A stretch of 13,811 nt of DNA from Campylobacterales bacterium (lineage in GTDB: Bacteria > Campylobacterota > Campylobacteria > Campylobacterales > QNZT01). Of this stretch, positions 7,213-12,805 are shown one piece after another. Each line of letters begins with the position of its first letter. Position 1 is the stretch's first letter. Made by a program: the position numbers and the translations under genes. The DNA lies in NCBI GenBank assembly GCA_027080605.1, contig JALWRO010000243.1, forward strand, positions 551-14,361, in the 5' to 3' direction. Below the pieces are notes generated by a model. It saw only the letters and a program-made list of their open reading frames with translations, ran no database searches and was not told the origin of the DNA.

Positions 7213-7317
7213 CTACTTTTTCTCTCCAAGGTTTTCAATATACCACTTGATCGATTCTTCCAGCCCTTCGTCGATACCGTGCGTCGGTTCGTAGCCTGTC
7301 ATCTGTTTGAGTTTGTT
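7213..7317 (-). pseudogene. Second copy of the wbpP 3' end (35 codons)
   Basis: On the minus strand it reads NKLKQMTGYEPTHGIDEGLE and on to YIENLGEKK with a TAG stop. The last 33 residues differ from the end of the intact WbpP (8938-9036) at one position only, and few DNA bases differ. No start codon or upstream wbpP sequence is present. It lies between HepT of pair 2 and the promoter of pair 1. After the stop comes a tiny frame (ATG at about 7209-7211, 11 residues) of doubtful meaning. Confidence 0.88.
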
Positions 7318-7328
7318 TGTTATTAGCA

Positions 7329-7763
7329 TTAGAGTAGTTCCTTGAAAGACTCTAACTTCTGACAAATAAAATCAATATGTCTGTTTTCTTCTATAAGTTG
7401 ATTGATTAAACTACTTTTGTTTTTTTGATCCATTTTGAGAATATCTTTTTCTATATCTGCTTGATACTCATCTAAAAAGTTTTTGATGATACCCCAGATT
7501 TCGTCTGCATCGATACCAAAATATTCATGAATCAAGATATTTCTAAAATCTACAATTTCTCTTTTATTATTTGAAAAATGCTTAAGTTTTATCAAATGAT
7601 TAGTCGCTTCTCCTATAATCTCAAACTCTCTGATAACAGCATCCCACGTTTTTAAATCATATTTGAGACTTTGCGCATCATTATAATCGTTAGCATAATG
7701 TTTGATTTTTAATATAGCGATTAATATATCGAACAAAAACAGCTCTTTGTTTCGTTTAGACAT
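7329..7763 (-). CDS. hepT: HepT-like toxin (HEPN, DUF86), pair 2
   Basis: A 144-residue homolog of the pair 1 toxin. It shares MSKR..ELFLFDI at the start, WDAVIREFEIIGEA in the middle and the HEPN motif RNILIHEY (R74, H79, Y81), but differs widely elsewhere. It overlaps the MNT gene of its own pair by 8 bases in the same ATGTCTAA arrangement. The toxin-specific divergence, with a conserved motif, suggests two pairs that do not cross-neutralise fully, though this is an inference. Its stop is followed within about 12 bases by the copied wbpP end. Confidence 0.88.
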   Translation of the reverse strand: MSKRNKELFLFDILIAILKIKHYANDYNDAQSLKYDLKTWDAVIREFEIIGEATNHLIKLKHFSNNKREIVDFRNILIHEYFGIDADEIWGIIKNFLDEYQADIEKDILKMDQKNKSSLINQLIEENRHIDFICQKLESFKELL

Positions 7764-8046
7764 ATATCATATCCTGCTTTATCTGGTGCTGCAAGGCTGT
7801 TCTTATACTATCAAAGTATCCCATATCTACTTTTTTTCCCAGCTTCTCTTCTAAAAAATAGATTGCTTTTGCCCTTGTAAAATAATCTTTTTTTTTCATT
7901 TTCACAATCGTCAGATCAATATCGCTCTGCTCTGTTGCTTCATCTCTCGCATAAGATCCAAAAAGAGCGATCTGCTCGATACCGAATTTTTCATTGAGTT
8001 CAGATTTTACGGCTATTAATTTATCTAGTAATTCATCTCTTGTCAT
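7756..8046 (-). CDS. mntA: MNT nucleotidyltransferase antitoxin, pair 2
   Basis: A 96-residue minimal nucleotidyltransferase with GSYARDEATEQSDID (G30, D42, D44) and D74 in KVDMGYF, so the catalytic acids are present. One change is seen in the motif: the usual Gly after the Arg is Asp (ARDEA instead of ARGEA). The first 34 residues are almost identical to those of pair 1, while the second half is clearly different. The start at 8044-8046 has AGGAG 6 bases upstream. It is expected to AMPylate the neighbouring HepT. Confidence 0.88.
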   Translation of the reverse strand: MTRDELLDKLIAVKSELNEKFGIEQIALFGSYARDEATEQSDIDLTIVKMKKKDYFTRAKAIYFLEEKLGKKVDMGYFDSIRTALQHQIKQDMIYV

Positions 8047-8073
8047 CAATAGCTCCTTTTTTCGTTTGCAGTC

Positions 8074-8079
8074 ATTATA
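8074..8079 (-). promoter_or_regulatory. Likely -10 box of MNT/HepT pair 2
   Basis: TGTATAATG on the minus strand, identical to the element of pair 1 and 28 bases from the MNT start. The sequence upstream of it is the end of a copied wbpP tail, so the -35 regions of the two pairs differ. Confidence 0.6.
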
Positions 8080-8085
8080 CACTAT

Positions 8086-8130
8086 TTACTTTCTCTCCCC
8101 CAGGTTTTCGATATACCATCTGATTGACTT
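8086..8130 (-). pseudogene. First copy of the wbpP 3' end (14 codons and stop)
   Basis: On the minus strand it reads KSIRWYIENLGERK and TAA, against ESIKWYIENLGEKK and TAA at the end of intact WbpP. The nucleotide differences are mostly silent or conservative, so this copy is more diverged than the one at 7213-7317, or came from another allele. It joins the DUF1016 stop codon at one side and the pair 2 promoter at the other. Confidence 0.8.
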
Positions 8131-8935
8131 ATTTTTCATTCTGAAACACCTTTTTTATCTCTTCTGAGTTAGGTAAATACTGCTCTAACTCTGACGGTAA
8201 TTTTGGCTCTATGGTATAAGTCGATACACCCAGAGGCTGGTTCATATTTTGAATGGCATACTCTACTTCGATTTCATCTTTATCGCTACATAGTATGATG
8301 CCAATTGCAGAATTCTCATGCGGCATTTTGACAGTACCGTTCACTAGATTGAGGTAGAACTCTTTAGAAATTCCAAGAAAAGCGAGATTATATTCGCTTT
8401 TCATCATCTCATCTGCCATTTCGGAAGAGGCTTTTGGCAAAGTCTGTGTAAAATTGTTCTGCTTATGATCCACTTTATCACGATGGTATAAGTCGTTTTG
8501 TATATGATGTGTCAGAACATTGCAGCTCCAGCCATATTCAAGAGCATTTATAATGTAGTATTTTCGTTCATCCGGATCTTTACATTTTTCCAGAATAAGA
8601 ATATTGTGTGACCACGGCAAATCTCGCACAGCCTGTGCGAGATTCGGTAAATCAGCATAAGCCAGATAAAAATTGCGCATGCGCCACAAATTGGCACTTG
8701 AGAAACCACTTCGCTTACCGAATTCCTCTTGCAAGTCCTTTGCCATTTGTTCCACAACAGAACGCCCCCAACCCAACTCTTCCTGTTTTGCGACGATCTG
8801 TTGACCTATAGTGAAATAAAGATCAATGAGCTGACGATTGACAGAACGTACCGCCTTGCTTTTTGCACTGCGGATCTCCTGTTTGATCTGTGTCACGAAA
8901 GTACGATATTGGGCTTGCTGGGATACTGAGTGCAT
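8129..8935 (-). CDS. DUF1016 (YhcG-like) protein lacking its nuclease core
   Basis: A 268-residue protein. Residues 1-165 match the DUF1016 N-terminal domain (VNRQLIDLYFTIGQQI, GWGRSVVEQMAKDL, GFSSANLWRMRNFY, LPWSHNILILEK). Residues 180-268 match pieces of the C-terminal half (EYNLAFLGISKE, then IGIILCSDKDEIEVEYAI and QPLGVSTY). From memory, intact members are about 340-370 residues and carry a PDDEXK nuclease core with DFYIDLLFYH and ELK motifs between these pieces. Here GISKE runs straight into FYLNLVNG, and neither motif is found anywhere, so about 80-90 residues seem to be missing in frame. The function of the family is not settled (it is linked to restriction and defence loci). The start ATG follows the wbpP stop by 2 bases, and GGAG in the wbpP end can serve as its ribosome binding site. 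Confidence 0.8.
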   Translation of the reverse strand: MHSVSQQAQYRTFVTQIKQEIRSAKSKAVRSVNRQLIDLYFTIGQQIVAKQEELGWGRSVVEQMAKDLQEEFGKRSGFSSANLWRMRNFYLAYADLPNLAQAVRDLPWSHNILILEKCKDPDERKYYIINALEYGWSCNVLTHHIQNDLYHRDKVDHKQNNFTQTLPKASSEMADEMMKSEYNLAFLGISKEFYLNLVNGTVKMPHENSAIGIILCSDKDEIEVEYAIQNMNQPLGVSTYTIEPKLPSELEQYLPNSEEIKKVFQNEK

Positions 8936-8937
8936 GC

Positions 8938-10020
8938 TTACTTTTTCTCTCCAAGGTTTTCAATATACCACTTGATCGACTCTTCCAGCCCTTCGTCGAT
9001 ACCGTGTGTCGGTTCGTAGCCTGTCATCTTTTTGAGTTTGTCGATGTTGGCGTTGGAGTGTCGGATGTCTCCGGGGCGGAAATCTCTGTAGATCGGAGAT
9101 TTGTCAATTTTAAATTTTGAATTTTGAATTTTGAATTGGTTATTCAGATGTTTGACTATTGCAGCATATAACTCATTTAAAGTCAGACGTCCGCCGATGC
9201 CTGCGTTGAAGACTTCTCCGAAGGCTTCTTTATTGGTAGTCGTTCCTGCGAGGATGTTGGACTGGATGACATTTGCGATGTAGGTGAAGTCTCTGCTGGT
9301 CTCGCCATCTCCGTTGATGTAGACATCTTCCTCTTTGAGCAGTGCGCCGAGCCATTTGGGAATGACAGCGGCATAGGCACCGTTTGGATCCTGTCTCTTG
9401 CCAAAGACATTGAAGTATCTGAGTCCTATCGATTCAAATCCATAAACTTTGTGAAAGACACCTGCATAGAGTTCATTGGTATATTTAGTCACGGCATAGG
9501 GAGAAAGCAGATTTCCGGTGCGCTCTTCCACTTTTGGAAGCTCTTTGGAGTCTCCGTAGACTGAGCTGCTGGAGGCGTAGACAAAACGTTTGACGTCGTT
9601 GTTCTTGGCTGCGGTGAGCATGTTGAGAAAACCGGTGACGTTGGAGAGGTTGGAGGTAACGGGATCATCGATCGATCGGGGAACGGAACCGAGTGCTGCC
9701 TGGTGGAGGATGATATCGACATCCTTTGTGATCACTTCACAGGTTTCGTAATCTTTGATATCCCCTTCGGTGAAATCGAAGTTTTCCCACTGTTCGGGTG
9801 TGACATTGGCTTTGATGTCATTGAGATTGTGTCGATAGCCGGTAGAGAAGTTGTCCAGACCTTTGACTTTTTGGTCATGCTTGAGAAGAAACTCTGCGAG
9901 ATTGGAGCCGATGAAACCTGCAACGCCGGTGATGAGCCAGGTTCTGGGGTTAGCGGCAATAGCTTCGCCTAGTTCATCCAGTTTTGAATTTTGAATTTTG
10001 AATTTTGAATTATTTCCCAT
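8938..10020 (-). CDS. wbpP: UDP-N-acetylglucosamine 4-epimerase (WbpP/TviC-like)
   Basis: A 360-residue extended short-chain dehydrogenase that interconverts UDP-GlcNAc(A) and UDP-GalNAc(A) with bound NAD. It shows TGVAGFIG at 31-38, LHQAALGSVPRS at 105-116, SSSSVYG at 150-156, the catalytic Y175-x3-K179 in SPYAVTKY, and RYFNVFGKRQDPNGAYAAVI at 201-220, all as in WbpP. Two repeat-coded stretches are unusual: residues 4-13 (NSKFKIQNSK) and 295-306 (QFKIQNSKFKID). The second lies in a variable part just before YRDFRPGDIRHS, so activity may be kept. The ATG start overlaps the upstream four-helix-bundle gene by 11 bases. Its last codons are repeated three times downstream, between the inserted genes. 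Confidence 0.93.
   Translation of the reverse strand: MGNNSKFKIQNSKLDELGEAIAANPRTWLITGVAGFIGSNLAEFLLKHDQKVKGLDNFSTGYRHNLNDIKANVTPEQWENFDFTEGDIKDYETCEVITKDVDIILHQAALGSVPRSIDDPVTSNLSNVTGFLNMLTAAKNNDVKRFVYASSSSVYGDSKELPKVEERTGNLLSPYAVTKYTNELYAGVFHKVYGFESIGLRYFNVFGKRQDPNGAYAAVIPKWLGALLKEEDVYINGDGETSRDFTYIANVIQSNILAGTTTNKEAFGEVFNAGIGGRLTLNELYAAIVKHLNNQFKIQNSKFKIDKSPIYRDFRPGDIRHSNANIDKLKKMTGYEPTHGIDEGLEESIKWYIENLGEKK
9106..9139. repeat. Heptamer tandem repeat AATTTTG, inside wbpP
   Basis: Units AATTTTA, AATTTTG, AATTTTG, AATTTTG and a partial unit. On the coding strand it gives QFKIQNSKFKI, with a seven-residue period because three 7-bp units make 21 bases. Confidence 0.85.
9982..10012. repeat. 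Heptamer tandem repeat TTTTGAA at the wbpP start
   Basis: Four exact 7-mers (9982-10009) and a partial one. It codes for the extra N-terminal NNSKFKIQNSK of WbpP and also contributes the stop codon of the upstream gene. Confidence 0.88.
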
Positions 10021-10384
10021 TTTTCTCTTTCAATGTTTTGATAATTGATGTTAATATTTTGATCAATTCTATACTTTCACTCTGTATCGACTGAACATTT
10101 TTACTTTTAGCAGGCAGATAATCTGTTTTAACTAAAAGGTCTATCCAATATTTCGTCTCTCTGGCCTCTTTTGAAGCGATAGAAAGTTTTGAGATAAAAT
10201 CATTCGTACTCTGCGCAGCCTGAGCTTCATTTATGTTTGCCCCTATTGAAGTACCACTGCGAAGAAGTTGTTTGGACATAATATACTCTTTTTTATCAGA
10301 TTGCAAATGTTTGCACAAATTTACAATACGAACGGAAAAATCAAATGATTTTTCTAAAATATGATTATTTCTCTTCATATTCAC
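10010..10384 (-). CDS. Four-helix-bundle protein (23S rRNA IVS / S23 type)
   Basis: A 124-residue all-helical protein with the family pattern: KSFDFSVRIVNLCKHL, then LLRSGTSIGANINEAQAA (about 41-58), and SKLSIASKEARETKYWIDLL (about 65-84). Proteins of this type were first seen in intervening sequences of 23S rRNA genes and are common as single genes elsewhere. They form pentameric helical bundles and their function is unknown. The frame opens with GTG at 10384, but the ATG at 10376-10378 is equally possible because no strong ribosome binding site decides. It lies between wbpO and wbpP, overlaps the wbpP start, and has heptamer repeats on both sides, so it looks like an insertion into the operon. 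Confidence 0.88.
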   Translation of the reverse strand: MNMKRNNHILEKSFDFSVRIVNLCKHLQSDKKEYIMSKQLLRSGTSIGANINEAQAAQSTNDFISKLSIASKEARETKYWIDLLVKTDYLPAKSKNVQSIQSESIELIKILTSIIKTLKEKNGK

Positions 10385-10393
10385 TTTTACTTC

Positions 10394-10430
10394 TCATTCA
10401 AAATTATAAACTCATAACTTATAATTATTA
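10394..10430. repeat. Degenerate heptamer-like AT repeat between wbpO and the four-helix gene
   Basis: On the minus strand the gap reads in steps of about seven bases: TAATTAT, AAGTTAT, GAGTTTA, TAATTTT, GAATGAG. The units are loose, so this is the weakest member of the 7-bp repeat family here. Confidence 0.45.
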
Positions 10431-11684
10431 CAGTCTCCCATCACTTTTTTCCAAAATCCCCTTGATATCGTAAACCACTTGTTCTGCACTCGGTGTGATC
10501 TCAAGCGCTTTGAACTCATTGTGTGCCACAGCGAGAACAATGGCGTCGTATACAGAGAGGTCGAGCTTCTCTTCGTCCAGAAGATCAAGTCCATATTCAT
10601 GCGCCACCTCTTTTGCATCTGCCCAGGGATCATAAACATCGACAAGACAAGAAAAATCTTGAAGTTCGTTGATGACATCGATGACTCTGGAGTTTCGGAT
10701 GTCGGGGCAGTTCTCTTTAAAAGTGATGCCAAGTACCAGTACTTTGGCCCCTTCGATCTTTTTGCCTTTTTTGATCATGAGTTTGATGACCTGATTGGAG
10801 ACGAAGGCACCCATGTTGTCGTTGAGTCTGCGTCCCGCGAGGATGATCTCCGGATTGTAGCCTATCTCCTGTGCCTTATGGGTCAGATAGTAGGGATCGA
10901 CGCCGATGCAGTGTCCTCCAACGAGTCCGGGTTTGAACTTCAGAAAGTTCCATTTGGTGCCTGCTGCTTCGAGGACGGCATTGGTATCGATGCCGAGTTT
11001 GTTGAAGATGATGGCAAGCTCGTTGACGAAGGCGATGTTGAGATCTCTCTGGGTGTTTTCGATCACTTTGGCTGCTTCGGCGACTTTGATGGAGGGAGCC
11101 AGATGGGTACCTGCAGTGATGATACTGGCATAGAGTTTGTCCACTTTCTCAGCCACTTCAGGCGTACTGCCACTGGTGACTTTGAGGATCTTTGTAACGG
11201 TATGCTCTTTGTCACCCGGATTGATACGCTCCGGCGAGTAACCGCAGTAGAAATCTTCGTTGAACTTCAGTCCCGAAAACTCTTCCAGCACCGGTACACA
11301 CACCTCTTCAGTAGCTCCGGGGTAGACAGTACTCTCATAGATGACGACATCATCCTTTTTCAATACTTTGCCGATCGTCTCGCTCGCTTTGATCAGGGGA
11401 GTGAGATTGGGACGCTTGTTTTTGTCGATGGGTGTCGGGACGGTGACGATGTAGATGTTGCACTTTTTCAGTGCTTCAGGATCGGAGGTAAATTCGATGC
11501 CGTTTGAGAGTGCCTCGTTGAGCTGCTCTTCAGAGAGCTCCAGCGTGCGGTCATGCGCCTGTTTCAGCTCATCGATACGCTGTTCGTAGATATCGAAACC
11601 GGTAACATCGTACTTTTTTGCAAACTCTGCAGCCAATGGCAGACCTACATACCCCAGACCGATAACTCCAATTTTGTCACTCAT
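10428..11684 (-). CDS. wbpO: UDP-N-acetylhexosamine 6-dehydrogenase (WbpO/TviB-like)
   Basis: A 418-residue nucleotide-sugar dehydrogenase that oxidises C6 of UDP-GlcNAc or UDP-GalNAc to the uronic acid with two NAD. The dinucleotide-binding loop is GLGYVG at 9-14. YESTVYPGATEE near 116-127, the YSPERINPGD segment at 149-158, KVAEAAKVIENTQRD near 200-214 and the catalytic cysteine C259 in GGHCIGVDPYY are all intact. Overall it reads like TviB/WbpO rather than the WecC or Ugd types. As first gene of the operon it would feed both WbpP (to UDP-GalNAcA) and WbpB (to the 3-amino branch). The ATG has AAGG 6 bases upstream, within a duplicated leader. The gene contains no heptamer repeats. Confidence 0.93.
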   Translation of the reverse strand: MSDKIGVIGLGYVGLPLAAEFAKKYDVTGFDIYEQRIDELKQAHDRTLELSEEQLNEALSNGIEFTSDPEALKKCNIYIVTVPTPIDKNKRPNLTPLIKASETIGKVLKKDDVVIYESTVYPGATEEVCVPVLEEFSGLKFNEDFYCGYSPERINPGDKEHTVTKILKVTSGSTPEVAEKVDKLYASIITAGTHLAPSIKVAEAAKVIENTQRDLNIAFVNELAIIFNKLGIDTNAVLEAAGTKWNFLKFKPGLVGGHCIGVDPYYLTHKAQEIGYNPEIILAGRRLNDNMGAFVSNQVIKLMIKKGKKIEGAKVLVLGITFKENCPDIRNSRVIDVINELQDFSCLVDVYDPWADAKEVAHEYGLDLLDEEKLDLSVYDAIVLAVAHNEFKALEITPSAEQVVYDIKGILEKSDGRL

Positions 11685-11686
11685 TT

Positions 11687-11714
11687 TTTACCTTATAATG
11701 TTTACCTTATAATA
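11687..11714 (-). repeat. Tandem 14-bp repeat duplicating the wbpO ribosome binding site
   Basis: TTTACCTTATAATG (11687-11700) is followed at once by TTTACCTTATAATA. On the minus strand each copy contains AAGG, so the leader holds two candidate ribosome binding sites, of which the one nearer the start is correctly spaced. Confidence 0.75.
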
Positions 11715-11723
11715 ATATAGTAA

Positions 11724-11752
11724 TTATTAATACAAGATAAAATGAGTATCAA
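11724..11752 (-). promoter_or_regulatory. Possible promoter of the glycan operon
   Basis: On the minus strand TTGATA (11747-11752) and TAATAA (11724-11729) are 17 bases apart, in a very AT-rich gap before wbpO. Several other AT-rich hexamers could serve as -10, so the exact site is uncertain. Confidence 0.35.
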
Positions 11753-11766
11753 TTTATTTGCGTAAT

Positions 11767-11901
11767 TTAATCGGGCAGGTCCACCTTGTCATCATAATCC
11801 TCTTTCTCACGGACGATTTTGCCAAGCTCTTTGATGACAAAGAAGATCACAACCATCCCCACAATCGTACCGACTCCGTAATAGATCTGCATCCAACTCA
11901 T
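11767..11901 (-). CDS. Small membrane protein, 44 residues, unknown function
   Basis: The minus strand from ATG 11899-11901 gives a short start (MSWMQIYY), one hydrophobic helix at about residues 9-23 (GVGTIVGMVVIFFVI), a basic turn (KELGKIVREK) and an acidic tail (EDYDDKVDLPD). An AAAGGA lies about 8 bases before the ATG. The plan suggests a single-pass inner-membrane peptide with the charged C-terminus in the cytoplasm. I do not recognise it; it has the shape of small subunits attached to larger membrane complexes, but nothing nearby points to a partner. It ends 83 bases before the wbpO start and may be read through into the operon. Confidence 0.65.
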   Translation of the reverse strand: MSWMQIYYGVGTIVGMVVIFFVIKELGKIVREKEDYDDKVDLPD

Positions 11902-11933
11902 GTTATAATCCTTTCTTCTAATTAAGAAGATTG

Positions 11934-11999
11934 CTGAGCGCTACAAAAAAGAGGCTCAGACCAACGGGAGGATTTGCCCTCTTTTTTGTAGTGACTCAG
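11934..11999. other. Long imperfect inverted repeat between divergent genes
   Basis: The arms CTGAG-CG-CTACAAAAAAGAGG (11934-11954) and CCTCTTTTTTGTAG-TGA-CTCAG (11978-11999) pair over 14 exact bases plus 5 more after a small mismatch; the loop is about 23 bases. The A/T-runs inside the arms make it look like a two-way terminator, yet it lies in the divergent gap upstream of both neighbours. It could instead be a leader hairpin, an operator or a small RNA. Confidence 0.6.
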
Positions 12000-12045
12000 T
12001 AATCATTTTTTATCAACAATTATACAAGAGAAAAAGGAAAAACTG

Positions 12046-12396
12046 ATGAAACTCTACGGCATCAAGACCTGCGACTCCGTACGTAAAGCACGAAAGTTCA
12101 TGAAAGAGCATGGCATCGACTACACTTTTGTCGACTTTCGGGAGACACCTGTCGATGCAGCGAAGATCGCGCAGTGGCTCGAAAAGGTCTCCATCGACAC
12201 CCTCTTCAACAACCGCGGCACCACCTACCGCACCCTCAGACTCAAAGAGAAAAACCTCACCGATGCAGAAAAAGCCGAGTGGCTGGCAAAAGAGAATATG
12301 CTGATCAAGCGCCCCGTCATCGAGTACGGCGACCTGGCGATCGTCGGCTACAACGAAGCAAAATACCGGGAGATTTTCACAGCACAAAAGGAATGA
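12046..12396 (+). CDS. Spx/ArsC-family reductase-like protein (YffB type)
   Basis: A 116-residue thioredoxin-fold protein, the only plus-strand gene supported here. It begins MKLYGIKTCDSVRKARKFM with a single N-terminal cysteine (C9), followed by FVDFRETPV, LFNNRGTTYRTL and MLIKRPVIEYGD, which is the ArsC/YffB pattern. Members near this type are thought to be glutathione- or thiol-dependent reductases. The single Cys and the small size fit YffB better than true arsenate reductase. An AGGA lies about 9 bases before the ATG. Its 3' end overlaps the convergent methyltransferase gene by 20 bases. It is more GC-rich than the glycan genes. Confidence 0.85.
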   Translation: MKLYGIKTCDSVRKARKFMKEHGIDYTFVDFRETPVDAAKIAQWLEKVSIDTLFNNRGTTYRTLRLKEKNLTDAEKAEWLAKENMLIKRPVIEYGDLAIVGYNEAKYREIFTAQKE

Positions 12397-12805
12397 AGAG
12401 CTTCGTCCCCTCTTTGTAGCAGGCGTATCCGTCATGGTGGTCACACCAGAGCCGCTCTTCGCGCCGTGCTTTGAGTGTCAGCACGATCACCAGCATACCA
12501 AGCAGCAGCCAGTTGATCCAGTGTGAGAGGTAGCAAACGACACCCAGCATACCGAAAAAGAGCGCACTGTACATCGGATGGCGGATATAGCGGTAGGGGC
12601 CGGTCGTGATCAGCTTCGCATCCTCTTTGATGTCAGGGACGACGTTGAAATTGCCAAGCCGGTTATGGCGAAATGTCCAGACCGTCACCGCACCGCTTAC
12701 TACGATAAAGAACCACCAGAAAGGGCAGAGCGGCGCACTCTTTTTGGGAAGCAGCACCAGTGCGATCAGCAAAAACTGTAAAAAGACTAAGAGTCGCGAA
12801 TACAC
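12377..12805 (-). CDS. ICMT/PEMT-like membrane methyltransferase family protein
   Basis: A 142-residue inner-membrane protein with about four hydrophobic segments (about residues 5-20, 28-44, 80-93 and 95-111). It carries the family motif GPYRYIRHPMY at 69-79 and the downstream REERL at 115-119, typical of isoprenylcysteine carboxyl methyltransferase-like and phospholipid methyltransferase-like proteins that use S-adenosylmethionine. The bacterial substrate is not known. The length is near the low end for the family but the core is complete. It overlaps ruvX by 19 bases, so it is probably co-transcribed with dprA-ruvX. Confidence 0.82.
   Translation of the reverse strand: MYSRLLVFLQFLLIALVLLPKKSAPLCPFWWFFIVVSGAVTVWTFRHNRLGNFNVVPDIKEDAKLITTGPYRYIRHPMYSALFFGMLGVVCYLSHWINWLLLGMLVIVLTLKARREERLWCDHHDGYACYKEGTKLFIPFVL

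Noticed and set aside
6376..9042. Insertion sequence or integrase-borne island as the source of the inserted genes
   Set aside because: No transposase, integrase or terminal inverted repeats were found between wbpP and wbpB; only the repeated wbpP tail is seen.
10479..11507. Long open frame (342 codons) on the plus strand opposite wbpO
   Set aside because: It is antisense to a fully conserved dehydrogenase; its translation has no family resemblance and follows from the codon pattern of wbpO.
11934..11999. tRNA or other standard structured RNA
   Set aside because: No cloverleaf arms, no conserved T-loop and no CCA end; only one long hairpin can be supported.
12013..12444. Minus-strand frame of 143 codons opposite the Spx/ArsC-like gene
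   Set aside because: The plus-strand frame has a recognised fold and motif with a good ribosome binding site; the opposite one has none.
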